From: Dehalococcoidia bacterium
Lineage (GTDB): Bacteria; Chloroflexota; Dehalococcoidia; Tepidiformales; Tepidiformaceae
Assembly: GCA_009839725.1 (NCBI GenBank)
Contig: VXPF01000118.1
Span: 1 to 52,553, forward strand
Direction of reading: 5' to 3'
Length of the DNA stretch: 52,553 bases
The notes under the pieces are model-generated. The model was not told the origin of the DNA and did not search any database. It worked only from the letters and a program-made list of their open reading frames with translations. Positions 31,804 through 40,940 of this stretch are shown piece after piece. Position numbers and translations under genes: made by a program. Position 1 is the first letter of the stretch; the number at the start of each line of letters is the position of its first letter.

Positions 31804-32351
31804 TTTTCCCGCCTGCGGACGAGCGAGGTGGAGCGGCGGACGAGGCCGCCCAGGGCGCCGGGGCGTTGCTCTTCGCCGATGTGGTTGGGAGCGGGACCGG
31901 GGGCGATGGCGGGAGGCTTCTCGCTGCCGCAGTAGGGGCAGGCGAGCCAGCCGAAGTCGAGAGCCTTGTCGCAGTCGGGGCAGGGTTCCTTCAGCTCCAC
32001 CAGGCAGAAAGGACAGATGAGGTAATCGTCGCGCACGCGGCGGCGGCAGGCGGGGCAGGCCTTCTGGTCGTCGAGATCCTGGAGGATGGCCTCCTCCTCG
32101 AGGGAGCGCTCGTAGAGCTCGGTGAGGGTCTGGCGGGGGCGGAGGATGAGATAGATCCAGTGTCCGGGGAGGAATCCGGCGAGCACGAGCAGCACCGAGA
32201 TGATCTGCATGACCGGGTCGCGGGTGCGCTGCCGGATATCGCGGAACACCCAGAAGATGAGGGCGACCCAGATGATGGCGCCGTAGATGGACAGCACCGT
32301 GAGGACGAGCCGCACGGTGTCCTGCCAGGAGCCGCCGGGCCAATCGAACAT
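31800..32351 (-). CDS. double zinc-ribbon membrane protein
   Basis: 183 aa from ATG 32351. Two membrane helices at about residues 10-35 and 48-70 (LVLTVLSIYGAIIWVALIFW, IISVLLVLAGFLPGHWIYLI) are followed by a charged helix (YERSLEEEAILQDLDDQ) and a double zinc ribbon: CPACRRRV ... CPFCLVEL, then CPDCDKAL ... CPYCGSEK. This is a DZR-type architecture, common in Chloroflexota and Actinobacteria and of unknown function. The in-frame extension to 32534 overlaps the uvrD promoter and is not conserved-looking. A short basic tail ends the protein. Confidence 0.8.
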   Translation of the reverse strand: MFDWPGGSWQDTVRLVLTVLSIYGAIIWVALIFWVFRDIRQRTRDPVMQIISVLLVLAGFLPGHWIYLILRPRQTLTELYERSLEEEAILQDLDDQKACPACRRRVRDDYLICPFCLVELKEPCPDCDKALDFGWLACPYCGSEKPPAIAPGPAPNHIGEEQRPGALGGLVRRSTSLVRRREN

Positions 32352-32500
32352 CGGGGAATCCTTACCTTCAGGCCACGCACTCAACGCGCGACGCGCCGTC
32401 GGCGCCGCCACATCCTGAGGGTACAGCATCGCCCCGTAATGGCGCGAGAAGAACTGTTCAGCCCACTGATCAGAGTCGGGCGCGGGAGCGCCCGAGCCGA

Positions 32501-32506
32501 TACGAT
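32501..32506 (+). promoter_or_regulatory. -10 box (TACGAT) of uvrD/pcrA, leaderless spacing
   Basis: TACGAT is followed by exactly 6 nt and then the GTG at 32513. Identical to the gatC promoter. Confidence 0.65.
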
Positions 32507-32512
32507 GGGCGG

Positions 32513-34723
32513 GTGCCCGCCACGCAGCGTCCATCGCCCGCCGTCGAGGGTCTGAACCCGGCCCAGCGCGCCGCCGTGGAGCACCCGGAGGGCGCCCAGC
32601 TCATCCTCGCGGGGCCGGGAAGCGGCAAGACGCGTGTCATCACGCACCGCATCGCTTGGCTCGTGGGGGAGCAGCGCGTGGCGCCGTGGCGCATCCTCGC
32701 GGTGACGTTCACGAACAAGGCGGCACGTGAGATGCGGGCGCGGGCGGAGGGGCTGCTCGGCGAGGATGCGGCGAAGCTGCACCTGGGCACGTTCCACTCG
32801 ATGTGCGCGCGCTGGCTGCGCATCCACGGGCAAGACATCGGGCTGTCTCCCAACTACGTGATCTACGACGACGCGGACCAGACCGCGCTGATGAAGCGCG
32901 TGCTGGCGTCGCTGCACGTCGACTCCCGGCAGTTCACGCCGCGGTCGGTGCTCTCGGCGATTTCGAGCGCGAAGAGCGAGATGAAGGGGGCGGACCACTT
33001 CAAGCGGCAATCCGAGAACTACTTCCAGGAGGTAGTGGCGCGGGCCTACGAGCGCTACCAGCAGGGGCTGCGGGAGGCCTCGGCGCTGGACTTCGATGAC
33101 CTGCTGGGGGAAACGGTGCGGCTGTTCCGCCAGTCGGAGGAGGCGCTGGAGAGGCGCGCCGGGCAGTACCTGCATGTGCTCGTGGACGAGTTCCAGGACA
33201 CGAACCCGGCGCAGTACGCCCTAGCGCGGCAGCTTGCCTCGGGGCACGGGAACATCTGCGTGGTCGGAGACCCCGACCAGAGCATCTATTCGTGGCGGGC
33301 AGCGGACTCGCGCAACACGCAATACTTCCTGCGGGACTTCGACGAGGCGGAGACCTACCTGCTCGAGCAGAACTACCGCTCGACGCAGCCCATCCTGGAC
33401 GCGGCCAACGCGGTCATCGAGAACAACCGCAGCCACATCGAACGCGCCCTGTGGACGGAGCGCAAGGACGGGCAGGCGCTCGTCCAGTACGAGGCCTACA
33501 ACGACGAGGAGGAGGGGGAGTTCGTGGCGCGGGAGGTGGAGCGCCTCGCGACGACGGACCAGCCACTGGGTTCGATCGCGGTGCTGTACCGCACGAACGC
33601 GCAGTCGCGGCCGATCGAGGACGCGCTCGTGCGGCACCGCATCCCGTATCGGCTGATCGGTGGCGTGCGCTTCTACCAGCGGCGCGAGATCAAGGACCTC
33701 ATCGCCTACCTGCGGCTGGTGCACAACCGGCTCGACGAGGCGAGCCTGCTGCGCATCATCAACGTGCCGGCGCGGGGCATCGGCGATACGACGCTCGCGC
33801 GGCTGTCGGAGTACGCGGGGTCGACCGGCCTCGCGATCTGGGACGCATGCGAGGCGGTCGCGCGGGGGGAGCCGGTCCCGGGTATCGCGGCGCGGGCGGC
33901 AACGGCGATCAGGCGATTCGTGCTCGCGGTCGAGGGGATGCGCGGGGAGCGGGACCGGCCCCTGGCGGAGCTGCTCGACCATGTGCTGCAGGAGAGCGGC
34001 TACGTCGACTACCTGCGCGATCGGGACGAGGGTGGGGAGGAGCGCCTGGAGAACGTGCTGCAGCTGCGCACGGTGATGGCGCAATACGAAGACACGACGG
34101 GGGGCGAGGCGGCGGACCTCGCGAGCTTCCTGCAGGACGTGGCGCTCGTGGCGGATGTCGACGAGCTGGAAGGGGCGGCGGAAGCGATCACGCTGATCAC
34201 GCTGCATGCGGCCAAGGGCCTGGAGTTCCCGGTCGTGTTCCTGGTGGGGATGGAGGAGGGCGTGTTGCCCCACATCCGCTCGTTCGATGACCCCCGGCAG
34301 ATGGAGGAGGAACGCCGCCTCGCCTACGTTGGCATTACGCGGGCGGAGGACTCGGTGTACCTGACGCGGGCGTACCGGCGCTACCTGGGGGGGCGCCCGC
34401 TTACGAACGGTCCCTCGCGCTTCCTCGGGGAGATACCGGAGCACCTGCTCCAGCCTTACCGAAGCGGCGAACGGCGCACGGTGCGGGAGCCTGCACCTGT
34501 CGTGCCTGCCGCCCGTCCAGCGGCTGCGGCCCCCGCCGGCGAGGCGTCATCCGAGCCGGAGTGGCAGGCGGGGGAGCGGGTGCGTCACGCCCACTTCGGG
34601 GAGGGGATCGTCGTGAGTTGCCAGGAGCGTCGCGGGGACGTGGAGGTGGTGGTGGCGTTCGACGACGCGAAGGCGGGGGTCAAGCGGCTGCTGCAGAGCC
34701 TGGCGCCGCTGGAGCGGGCTTAG
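32513..34723 (+). CDS. pcrA: ATP-dependent 3'-5' DNA helicase UvrD/PcrA
   Basis: 736 aa from GTG 32513. Superfamily 1A helicase motifs in order: LNPAQRAAVEHPEGAQLILA, Walker A GPGSGKT (34-40), VTFTNKAAREM, VDEFQDTNPAQY, VVGDPDQSIYSWRAAD, EQNYRSTQPIL, TLHAAKGLEFPVVFLVGMEE and AYVGITRAEDSVYLTRA. The end has the small barrel of PcrA that binds RNA polymerase (WQAGERVRHAHFGEGIVVSC). It unwinds DNA in excision repair and removes replication and transcription blocks. UvrC is also in the window. The last base pairs overlap the convergent hicB stop (TTAG). Confidence 0.95.
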   Translation: MPATQRPSPAVEGLNPAQRAAVEHPEGAQLILAGPGSGKTRVITHRIAWLVGEQRVAPWRILAVTFTNKAAREMRARAEGLLGEDAAKLHLGTFHSMCARWLRIHGQDIGLSPNYVIYDDADQTALMKRVLASLHVDSRQFTPRSVLSAISSAKSEMKGADHFKRQSENYFQEVVARAYERYQQGLREASALDFDDLLGETVRLFRQSEEALERRAGQYLHVLVDEFQDTNPAQYALARQLASGHGNICVVGDPDQSIYSWRAADSRNTQYFLRDFDEAETYLLEQNYRSTQPILDAANAVIENNRSHIERALWTERKDGQALVQYEAYNDEEEGEFVAREVERLATTDQPLGSIAVLYRTNAQSRPIEDALVRHRIPYRLIGGVRFYQRREIKDLIAYLRLVHNRLDEASLLRIINVPARGIGDTTLARLSEYAGSTGLAIWDACEAVARGEPVPGIAARAATAIRRFVLAVEGMRGERDRPLAELLDHVLQESGYVDYLRDRDEGGEERLENVLQLRTVMAQYEDTTGGEAADLASFLQDVALVADVDELEGAAEAITLITLHAAKGLEFPVVFLVGMEEGVLPHIRSFDDPRQMEEERRLAYVGITRAEDSVYLTRAYRRYLGGRPLTNGPSRFLGEIPEHLLQPYRSGERRTVREPAPVVPAARPAAAAPAGEASSEPEWQAGERVRHAHFGEGIVVSCQERRGDVEVVVAFDDAKAGVKRLLQSLAPLERA

Positions 34724-34971
34724 GCGTCGGGGAAGGGGACGACGGCTTCGATGAGGAGCGTCCCGGCGCCGCCCTCAATAGCAATGCTCGACGGCAGTGG
34801 CCGGTTCCAGTACTCGTAAATCTCCGTCACCGCCGCGAATGCATCCTCGGCATGCGCCAGGCACTCCGCCACGGTGTCTCCTTCGGTGATCAACTCCGGG
34901 AGGAGCGGAGACGTCACGGTATAGCCACCCTCGGGCTGGGGCTCCAGGAGCAGCGGGATGCGTGCCAGCAC
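34720..34971 (-). CDS. HicB-family antitoxin-like protein, no HicA beside it
   Basis: 83 aa from GTG 34971, 3 nt after the MaoC stop. The HicB partial RNase H fold is visible: IPLLLEPQPEGGYTVTSPLL, then PELITEGDTVAECLAHAEDA. The usual HicA toxin (about 60-80 aa) is absent on either side, since uvrD overlaps its 3' end and MaoC its 5' end. It may be an orphan antitoxin or a repurposed regulator. Confidence 0.7.
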   Translation of the reverse strand: MLARIPLLLEPQPEGGYTVTSPLLPELITEGDTVAECLAHAEDAFAAVTEIYEYWNRPLPSSIAIEGGAGTLLIEAVVPFPDA

Positions 34972-34974
34972 GAG

Positions 34975-35457
34975 CTACTCGCCCGCGTCTCGCTTCGGGA
35001 CCATGACCTTGCGGGTGAAGGTGAGGACGGTCTCGCCGCGCTGGTTGTAGCCGCGCGTATCGACGGTGACGATGCCGCGGTCGTTGCGCGAGCGGGACTC
35101 GACCTTGTCGGTCACGGTCGTCTCCGCATAGACGGTGTCGCCGTGGAAAGTGGGGGCGGTGTGCTTGAGCGACTCGATCTCGAGGTTGGCGATGGCCTTC
35201 CCCGAGATCTCGGTGACGGTCATGCCGAAGACGATCGAGTAGACGAGCGTGCCGACGACCACGTTCTTGCCGAACTGGGTCTCCTCCTCGGCGTAGCGCG
35301 CGTCGATGTGGAGGGGGTGGTGGTTCATGGTCTGCATGCAGTGGAGGATGTCGTCGTACTCGGTGATGGTGCGTCCCGGCCAGTGCTTGAAGACGTCGCC
35401 GACCTCGAACTCCTCGTAGTAGCGCCCGAAGGCTTCGCGCCCGTCGTGGACAGTCAT
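34975..35457 (-). CDS. MaoC-family (R)-hydratase
   Basis: 160 aa hot-dog protein. FGRYYEEFEVGDVFKHWPGR leads into TITEYDDILHCMQTMNHHPL, containing the MaoC catalytic Asp and His (D-x-N-x-x-H type, here NHHPLHID). GTLVYSIVFGMTV and TRKVMVPKRD follow. Family members hydrate enoyl-CoA, including the mesaconyl- or methylmalyl-type steps. It is downstream of ccr and an acyl-CoA dehydrogenase on the same strand, a set that fits ethylmalonyl-CoA-type metabolism. GGAG lies 7 nt before the ATG. Confidence 0.85.
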   Translation of the reverse strand: MTVHDGREAFGRYYEEFEVGDVFKHWPGRTITEYDDILHCMQTMNHHPLHIDARYAEEETQFGKNVVVGTLVYSIVFGMTVTEISGKAIANLEIESLKHTAPTFHGDTVYAETTVTDKVESRSRNDRGIVTVDTRGYNQRGETVLTFTRKVMVPKRDAGE

Positions 35458-35505
35458 GGTGTGGCTCCTGGCTGTTGGCTCTTGGTCCCCGCTGCCCCGC
35501 CCCGG

Positions 35506-36681
35506 CTAGTCGATGGCGTACTCGCGGAGGAGGTTGCGGGCGATGACGATCTTCTGGATATCGCTGGTGCCCTCGGCGATGACCATGACGGGGGCGTCAC
35601 GGTAGTAGCGCTCGAGGGGGAGCTCCTTGCTGTAGCCGACGCCGCCGTGGAGGCGCAGGGCTTCGAGAACGACCTCCTGGCAGACCTCGGTGGCGAACAG
35701 CTTGGCCATGCCTGCGTCGAGGTCGGTGCGGGCGCCGCTGTCCTTGCGGCGGGCAGCGTCGAAGGTGAGGAGGCGGGCGGCGCGGATCTTGGTCGCCATC
35801 TCGGCGAGGCGGATCTGCTGGGCCTGGTGCTCGCCGATGGGCTTGCCGAAGGCGTGCCGTTGCTGGGCGTAGGCGATGGCGTCCTCGAAGGCGGCCTGGG
35901 CGACGCCGACGCCGCGGGCTGCGACGTTGATGCGCCCCACCTCGAGCGCGCTCATGACGTGCTGGAAGCCGCGGCCTTCGTCGCCGCTGAGCAGGTTGCC
36001 GGCGGGGACGCGGGCGTTGTCGAAGGCGAGCTCGGTGGTTTCGACGCCCTTGTAGCCGAGCTTCTCGAGCTTGCGGCCGACGAAGAAGCCCTCCATGCCG
36101 GGCTCGACGAGGAAGGCGCTGATGCCGCGGTGAGCGGGCTGCGCCTCGACATCGGTCTTGGTGAGGACGAGGTAGACGCCCGCGCGCTGCCCGTTCGTGA
36201 CCCACATCTTCTGGCCATTGATGACGTAGTCGTCGCCATCGCGGGTGGCCTGGGTCTTGATGGCCTGGGCATCGGAGCCGGCGTCGGGTTCCGTGATGCT
36301 GAGGGCGGCGCGGATCTCGGGGTCGATCATGCGCGGGAGGAAGCTCTGCTTCTGTTCCTCGGTGCCGTAGGTGGAGATGGCGTAGCCGACGAGGACGTGC
36401 GTGTTGAGGACGCCGGCGAGGCTCATCCAGCCGCGGGCGAGCTCGACGCAGACGCCGGCGTAGCACTCGAAGCTGAGGTCGAGGCCGCCGTATTCCTCGG
36501 GCACCTTGATGGCGAAGAGGCCCATCTCGGCCATGCCGTTGACGAGGGGCTCGGGGTATTCGTCGGCGTGCTCGTACTCGCTGGCGACGGGCTTGACCTC
36601 GCGGTCCACCCAGACGCCCACGTTGGAGACGATCTCCTGGGCGATGGGATCGAGAATGTCGGCGGCGAAGTCACGCGCCAT
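35506..36681 (-). CDS. acyl-CoA dehydrogenase (ccr cluster)
   Basis: 391 aa with all classic parts: EEYGGLDLSFECYAGVCVEL, ITEPDAGSDAQAIKTQATRD, GQKMWVTNGQRAGVYLVLTK, and the C-terminal LHGGVGYSKELPLERYYRDA and IAEGTSDIQKIVIARNLL with the catalytic Glu in AEGTSDIQ. It oxidises a saturated acyl-CoA using FAD and ETF. Between ccr and MaoC it could act as a methylsuccinyl-CoA dehydrogenase, but known Mcd enzymes are longer (about 550 aa), so a short branched-chain acyl-CoA dehydrogenase is likelier. GGAAGGGG precedes the ATG. Confidence 0.9.
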   Translation of the reverse strand: MARDFAADILDPIAQEIVSNVGVWVDREVKPVASEYEHADEYPEPLVNGMAEMGLFAIKVPEEYGGLDLSFECYAGVCVELARGWMSLAGVLNTHVLVGYAISTYGTEEQKQSFLPRMIDPEIRAALSITEPDAGSDAQAIKTQATRDGDDYVINGQKMWVTNGQRAGVYLVLTKTDVEAQPAHRGISAFLVEPGMEGFFVGRKLEKLGYKGVETTELAFDNARVPAGNLLSGDEGRGFQHVMSALEVGRINVAARGVGVAQAAFEDAIAYAQQRHAFGKPIGEHQAQQIRLAEMATKIRAARLLTFDAARRKDSGARTDLDAGMAKLFATEVCQEVVLEALRLHGGVGYSKELPLERYYRDAPVMVIAEGTSDIQKIVIARNLLREYAID

Positions 36682-36704
36682 GTCGGAGGCCCCTTCCTGG
36701 TTTG

Positions 36705-36720
36705 GGCGGCTGCAGCCGCC
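36705..36720. other. perfect GC palindrome between ccr and the acyl-CoA dehydrogenase
   Basis: GGCGGCTGCAGCCGCC, a 16-base perfect palindrome, fills part of the 48-nt gap between two genes on the same strand. It can form an RNA hairpin without a T run, more like an RNA processing or stability element than a terminator; protein binding is also possible. Confidence 0.5.
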
Positions 36721-36729
36721 GGGCGCGGT

Positions 36730-37983
36730 CTAGCTGCGCCCCTGTCCCTCTTCGGTGGCGCCGACGAGGATGGCCATGTTTCCGTCGGGGTGGCGGTTCT
36801 CGAACATGAGCTGGTGGCAGGCGCCCGTCTCCTCGAAGGGGAAGACGCGCGAGAGGCAGGGGTCGATCTTGCCCTGAATCACCAGCTCGTTGAAGGCTTC
36901 GGCCTGCCCGTCGTTGGCGAAATGGGAACCCTGGAAGCGCTTCTGGCGCATCCAGAGGTAGCGCAGGTCGACATCGGCGTTGTAGCCGGTGGTGCCGGCG
37001 CAGATGACGACCATGCCGCCGGTATCGCAGACGAACATGGAGGTCGGGAGGGTGTCCTCGCCGGGATGCTCGAAGACGATGCGGGGGCTGCGGCGTTCGC
37101 CGAGCACGTCCCAGATGGCCTTGCCGAAGGCGCGGGCGCCCTTCTGGAAGTCGCCCATGCCGGCGGCGTCCTCCCAGTTCGGGAGGCGGCCCCAGTGGTC
37201 GAAGTTCTTGCGGTTGATGTAACCGATGGCGCCGAGCTGCTTGCAGAACTCGCCCTTCTCGTCGCTGGAGACGACGGCGATGGGCTTGGCGCCCTGGAGA
37301 GCGGCGAGCTGGATGGCCATGGTGCCGAGGCCGCCGGCGCCGCCCCAGATGAGGACGACGTCGTCCTCGCGCACGTCGTGGGGAGGCCAGGAGAAGAGCA
37401 TGCGGTAGGCGGTGGCGCCGACGAGGGTGGGGGCGGCGGCTTCTTCCCAGGTGAGGTGGGGCGCCTTGGGCAGGCACTGGTGCGCCTGCACGCGCGTGAA
37501 CTGGGAGAACGAGCCCCAGTTCGTCTCGTAGCCCCAGATCCGGTAGGAGGGGTCGTACATCGGGTCGTTCCCGGCGGTCACCCAGGGTGCGTGGATGTTC
37601 CAGATGCCGCAGTGGATGATGACTTCGTCGCCCACTTTGACATTGGTGACGTTCTCGCCGACGGCATAGACGATGCCGGAAGCATCGGAGCCGCCGATGT
37701 GGAAGTCCTCGACCTCGCCGGCCTTCTGGCGGGCGGCGATGACGTCGATGGGGACGCCTCGGCCGGCCCAGACGTTGTTGTAGTTGACGCCGGCGGCCAT
37801 GACGTAGACGAGGGCATCGTCCGGTCCGACGGGGGGAATCTCGACGACTTCGGGGGCGAAGGCCTGGATGGGCTCGCCGAAACGGGACTCGCGGATGAGC
37901 TGGGCGTGCATGCGCTTCGGCACGTCGCCCAGCGGAGGCGCTTCGCCAAGGGGGTACAGATCGCGGTCGGCGCCGGTGGTCAT
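36730..37983 (-). CDS. ccr: crotonyl-CoA carboxylase/reductase
   Basis: 417 aa from ATG 37983. Medium-chain reductase fold: [60 protein letters not shown] (NADPH Rossmann) and the Ccr signature [18 protein letters not shown], with EHPGEDTLP further on. Ccr reduces crotonyl-CoA with NADPH and CO2 to ethylmalonyl-CoA. The loop after GYETNW reads GSFSQF, where some carboxylating members have GSFAEF, so whether it carboxylates or only reduces cannot be decided by eye. The acyl-CoA dehydrogenase and MaoC genes follow on the same strand. Confidence 0.9.
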   Translation of the reverse strand: MTTGADRDLYPLGEAPPLGDVPKRMHAQLIRESRFGEPIQAFAPEVVEIPPVGPDDALVYVMAAGVNYNNVWAGRGVPIDVIAARQKAGEVEDFHIGGSDASGIVYAVGENVTNVKVGDEVIIHCGIWNIHAPWVTAGNDPMYDPSYRIWGYETNWGSFSQFTRVQAHQCLPKAPHLTWEEAAAPTLVGATAYRMLFSWPPHDVREDDVVLIWGGAGGLGTMAIQLAALQGAKPIAVVSSDEKGEFCKQLGAIGYINRKNFDHWGRLPNWEDAAGMGDFQKGARAFGKAIWDVLGERRSPRIVFEHPGEDTLPTSMFVCDTGGMVVICAGTTGYNADVDLRYLWMRQKRFQGSHFANDGQAEAFNELVIQGKIDPCLSRVFPFEETGACHQLMFENRHPDGNMAILVGATEEGQGRS

Positions 37984-38011
37984 GCGACCCCTGTTAACGA
38001 GGGTGGCCGAA

Positions 38012-38017
38012 ATGTTA
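38012..38017 (-). promoter_or_regulatory. promoter of the ccr operon
   Basis: Minus-strand -10 TAACAT with TTGCCC (38034-38039) 16 bp upstream as a -35. The start would give about 20 nt of leader with AGGGG before the ATG 37983, so this unit is not leaderless. Confidence 0.45.
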
Positions 38018-38239
38018 CGCCGACACGTCACAAGGGCAAATCGAGGCCACTCGAGGGCACGAAGGGGACGGCGTGGGGTGAGAGGCGGCGCTCCCAGCGC
38101 CCGGAGCCGGGCCGGCTCGAGTCCCATGACGTCGCGCGGGCGTACCTCTGCCGCGCGGTACCCGTAGACTCCCCGCGATAACGCGTCGTTGTGGCAGGGG
38201 GACGCGTTCCTGTCACCTGGCGGCGCGGCGAGACGTGCA

Positions 38240-39886
38240 ATGTCAGCTGACCGCTCGGGATGGGGGTCGCCGGGTCCCACGAAGATCGTTGCCCTGGCAG
38301 CGCTCACGGCGCTGGTGGTGGGGATCTCGCTCGTGACCGCGCGGGGCGACCCGGCAGGTCCGGGTCAGGACGCGCCGGCCCCGCAACTCGAAGCGGTGGC
38401 CAACGCTCGTGACGGGAACGAGGCGGAGCCGGCCTCGGCGCCCGCAACCCCCGATGTCGCAGAAAGCGGCACCGCACGGGTGGTCCCGACGGACGAGGAT
38501 GGGGTGGAAGACCCCGGTGACAGTCCACCGCCGCCCGTGGTGACGGAACCGGCTGAGGTGTCCATCGCGTCGGGGCCGCGACTGGTCACGGAGGCAGCGC
38601 CCGCGGTCTTCACGTTGACGCGCACGGGGGAGACGGGAAGGGCCCTGACGGTCGCCGTGGGTGTGGCGGAGAGCGGTTCGATGCTGGACGGGGCGGCGCC
38701 TGAAGCGGTGACGTTCGCCAGGGGTGAGCGCACGACGACCCTGTCGGTGGCGATGGCTGACGACGACGTTGTCGAGGCCACCAGCAGGGTGGCGGTGACG
38801 ATCAGCCCGGGGGAGGGCTACCTGGTCCAGGAAGACGCGGGCTCGGCGGCCGTGTTCGTGGCAGACAATGACCGTCGCTTCCTGCTTCCCGACCTGGTGA
38901 GCGATGCGCCCACGCCGTGGGGCGAGGCGGAGGTGGTGTGGTGGGACGGGGAGGAGATGCTGGTCCTGCGCTTCGAGGGCTATGTGACCAACCTCGGGGA
39001 TGGTCCGTTGGACCTGCGGGGCAACCCCCAGCTGGCCGATCCGAGTGACGCGACGAGTCACGAGGTGTGGCAGCGGGTCCGGACGTCGACGGGGGACTGG
39101 GTGAGCCTCACGAAGCCTCCCGTTCGCTACGAGACCGCTGATGGACATAACCACTTCCATCTCATGAAGGTGATGGAGTACTCGCTGTGGGATGAGACGG
39201 GCACGACCCAGGTGGCGCCGGGCAGGAAGGTGGGCTTCTGCATGCTGGACGTGGAGCCGCTACCCGAGCGGCATCCCGCGCCGGGAGAACGGGGCTACGA
39301 GGAAGAGGATATCGAGAACTGCCGCGCCAATCAGCCGGATGCGGACTACCTGCTCATGGGCGTCACCGAGGGGTGGCGCGACGTGTACGAAGGCAACCTG
39401 ACGTTCCAGTGGGTCGATGTGTCCGATCTGAGGCCCGGCCACTACCGGCTCGCCGCCCAGGCCGATCCCCACGACATCGTGGTCGAGAGCGACGAGACGA
39501 ATAACGGGGTCGCCATCTCGGATGTCATCAGCGTCGTCCCGGGCCATGTCGCGCAGCCACTGGCGGTCGCCACGGAGAGCGACACGGCGATCGACATCGT
39601 GCTGGCGGCCGAGACCTTCGGCATCCCGGGACCACGCTACTTCCGCGTCGTCACGGCGCCGGCCAACGGGACTCTCAATGCGGCCGTGGGTGACTGGTTG
39701 TCGGGCACGATCCTGTGGTACACGCCGGACGCGGGGTTCTCCGGGTACGACCTGTTCGAGTACGAGGCCTTCGATCCCTACAGCGCCTACCCGAGGCAGG
39801 CGGTGCGAGCGGTGGTGGCGATTCGGGTTGGCGAAGCAGACGCCCCCCTGGGGAAGCCGGGCGACAAGGCTGGCGGGGAACGGTAA
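38240..39886 (+). CDS. secreted protein with Calx-beta, lysyl oxidase and Ig-like domains
   Basis: 548 aa from ATG 38240; a TTG at 38189 in the same frame is possible. Signal anchor or peptide at 14-36 ([20 protein letters not shown]), a Pro/Glu/Ala-rich linker to about 100, a Calx-beta-like domain (104-212), a lysyl oxidase-like domain (214-433) and a cadherin/VCBS-like repeat (445-535, ATPANGTLN-like [13 protein letters not shown]). The copper site is GHNHFH (302-307) in [15 protein letters not shown]. Lysyl oxidases oxidise lysine side chains or amines outside the cell, making peroxide. This may cross-link surface proteins or feed on amines. Confidence 0.8.
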   Translation: MSADRSGWGSPGPTKIVALAALTALVVGISLVTARGDPAGPGQDAPAPQLEAVANARDGNEAEPASAPATPDVAESGTARVVPTDEDGVEDPGDSPPPPVVTEPAEVSIASGPRLVTEAAPAVFTLTRTGETGRALTVAVGVAESGSMLDGAAPEAVTFARGERTTTLSVAMADDDVVEATSRVAVTISPGEGYLVQEDAGSAAVFVADNDRRFLLPDLVSDAPTPWGEAEVVWWDGEEMLVLRFEGYVTNLGDGPLDLRGNPQLADPSDATSHEVWQRVRTSTGDWVSLTKPPVRYETADGHNHFHLMKVMEYSLWDETGTTQVAPGRKVGFCMLDVEPLPERHPAPGERGYEEEDIENCRANQPDADYLLMGVTEGWRDVYEGNLTFQWVDVSDLRPGHYRLAAQADPHDIVVESDETNNGVAISDVISVVPGHVAQPLAVATESDTAIDIVLAAETFGIPGPRYFRVVTAPANGTLNAAVGDWLSGTILWYTPDAGFSGYDLFEYEAFDPYSAYPRQAVRAVVAIRVGEADAPLGKPGDKAGGER

Positions 39887-39892
39887 TAGAGG

Positions 39893-39972
39893 CGCCCGGC
39901 GCGGCCTGCTGGCCCCGGTGAGCACCGGCCCCTGAAGGCTGTCGCGGGCGGGCCGGCGCGGGGTTTCTGTTT
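39893..39972 (+). terminator. terminator-like region after the lysyl oxidase gene
   Basis: GC-rich potential hairpins, among them CCGGT (39915-39919) with ACCGG (39924-39928), lie before a T-rich stretch TTTCTGTTT (39964-39972). I cannot name one definite stem; the position between the LOX gene and the nuo promoter fits a terminator. Confidence 0.35.
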
Positions 39973-39995
39973 GGTCCCGGAAGGGGCGTCCGTGC

Positions 39996-40001
39996 TATAG
40001 T
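39996..40001 (+). promoter_or_regulatory. -10 box (TATAGT) of the nuo operon
   Basis: TATAGT is the best consensus -10 in the window. TTGGTC (39971-39976) is a weak -35 candidate with a long 19-bp spacer. The nuoA GTG is 40 nt downstream, so the operon has a leader of about 34 nt. Confidence 0.55.
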
Positions 40002-40041
40002 GCCGCGGGTCTTCGCGAGAGATTTCACAAACGGCTGAGGC

Positions 40042-40416
40042 GTGCTCCACGAATACGGCCACATCGCCATCCTCGTCATCATCGCGCTCATCTTTCCGGC
40101 AGGCGCGATCGTGCAGTCGTGGGCGTTCAAGTTCGTCAATATCCGGCCGGAAGTGCCCTCCGACCCGGTCAAGGAAGACACCTACGAGTGCGGCATGGTC
40201 ACGCGCGGGTCGGCGCTCACGCAGTTCAACTTCCGCTTCTACTACGTGGCCCTGCTCTTCCTCCTGTTCGACGTCGAGATCGTGTTCCTGTTCCCCTGGG
40301 CGGTGGTGTTCGAGGATGCGGGGCTCGTGGGGCTGGGGAAGATCGCGATCTTCATCGGGACGTTCGTGGTGGGCGGGCTCTACGCCTGGCGCAAGCGCGC
40401 GCTGGAGTACAGCTGA
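40042..40416 (+). CDS. nuoA: NADH-quinone oxidoreductase subunit A
   Basis: 124 aa from GTG 40042, three membrane helices. Landmarks: YECGMVTRGSALTQFNFRFY, ALLFLLFDVEIVFLFPWAV. NuoA sits in the proton-pumping arm beside NuoH at the quinone site. The stop overlaps the nuoC start (TGATG, 40414-40418), so nuoB, normally between nuoA and nuoC, is missing here. Confidence 0.95.
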   Translation: MLHEYGHIAILVIIALIFPAGAIVQSWAFKFVNIRPEVPSDPVKEDTYECGMVTRGSALTQFNFRFYYVALLFLLFDVEIVFLFPWAVVFEDAGLVGLGKIAIFIGTFVVGGLYAWRKRALEYS

Positions 40417-40940
40417 TGACGCGCTGGTGGAGCGGCGAGGAGCTGGGGGCGGCGGCGGAGCGGCTCGTGCCCGGTTCGGTGGCGAACACGACGGAGACGG
40501 CGTGCGTCCTCAAGGCCGAGCACGCGCTTGAGACCTTCCGCGCCCTGCGTGACGACCCCGAGACGAACTTCGCCCACCTCTCGAACCTGTGCGGGGTGGA
40601 CCAGTGGGACCGCTTCGAGGTGGTCTACCACCTGCAGTCGCTGGAGCGGAACCAGATCGCCTGCGCGAAGGTGGAGGCGCACGACCGCGAGAACGCATCC
40701 GTCCCGAGCGTGGTGGAGGTGTGGCAGGGGGCCTGGATCCAGGAGTCGGAGACGTACGACCTGTTCGGGATCGAATTCGAGGGGCACCCCAACCTGCAGC
40801 GCATCCTGCTCTGGGACGGCTACCCGGGGCACCCGCTGCGCAAGGACTTTCTCTCAATGCCCGGTGGGCTGCAGCCCGGCCTGAACGAATTCGCGGGGAC
40901 CTCGGCCAAGCCCGAGCCGCCGGTACGGCCGGTCACATGA
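40416..40940 (+). CDS. nuoC: NADH-quinone oxidoreductase subunit C
   Basis: 174 aa, start overlapping the nuoA stop. NuoC (30-kDa subunit) signature: FAHLSNLCGVDQWDRFEVVY, WQGAWIQESETYDLFGIEFE, and LLWDGYPGHPLRKDF at the end, with ERE/R-type peripheral-arm contacts. It lies in the hydrophilic arm with NuoD near the quinone. A following ATGA links it to nuoD. Confidence 0.95.
   Translation: MTRWWSGEELGAAAERLVPGSVANTTETACVLKAEHALETFRALRDDPETNFAHLSNLCGVDQWDRFEVVYHLQSLERNQIACAKVEAHDRENASVPSVVEVWQGAWIQESETYDLFGIEFEGHPNLQRILLWDGYPGHPLRKDFLSMPGGLQPGLNEFAGTSAKPEPPVRPVT

Noticed and set aside
35456-35490. Short TGGCTNN repeats before the MaoC gene
   Set aside because: Three imperfect 7-base units in a ribosome-site region. 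Too short and imperfect to support a function.
34561-38181. A plus-strand open frame of about 1200 codons
   Set aside because: It is the antisense of hicB, MaoC, the acyl-CoA dehydrogenase and ccr, with low-complexity Gly/Ala/Val/Asp sequence and no recognisable domain.
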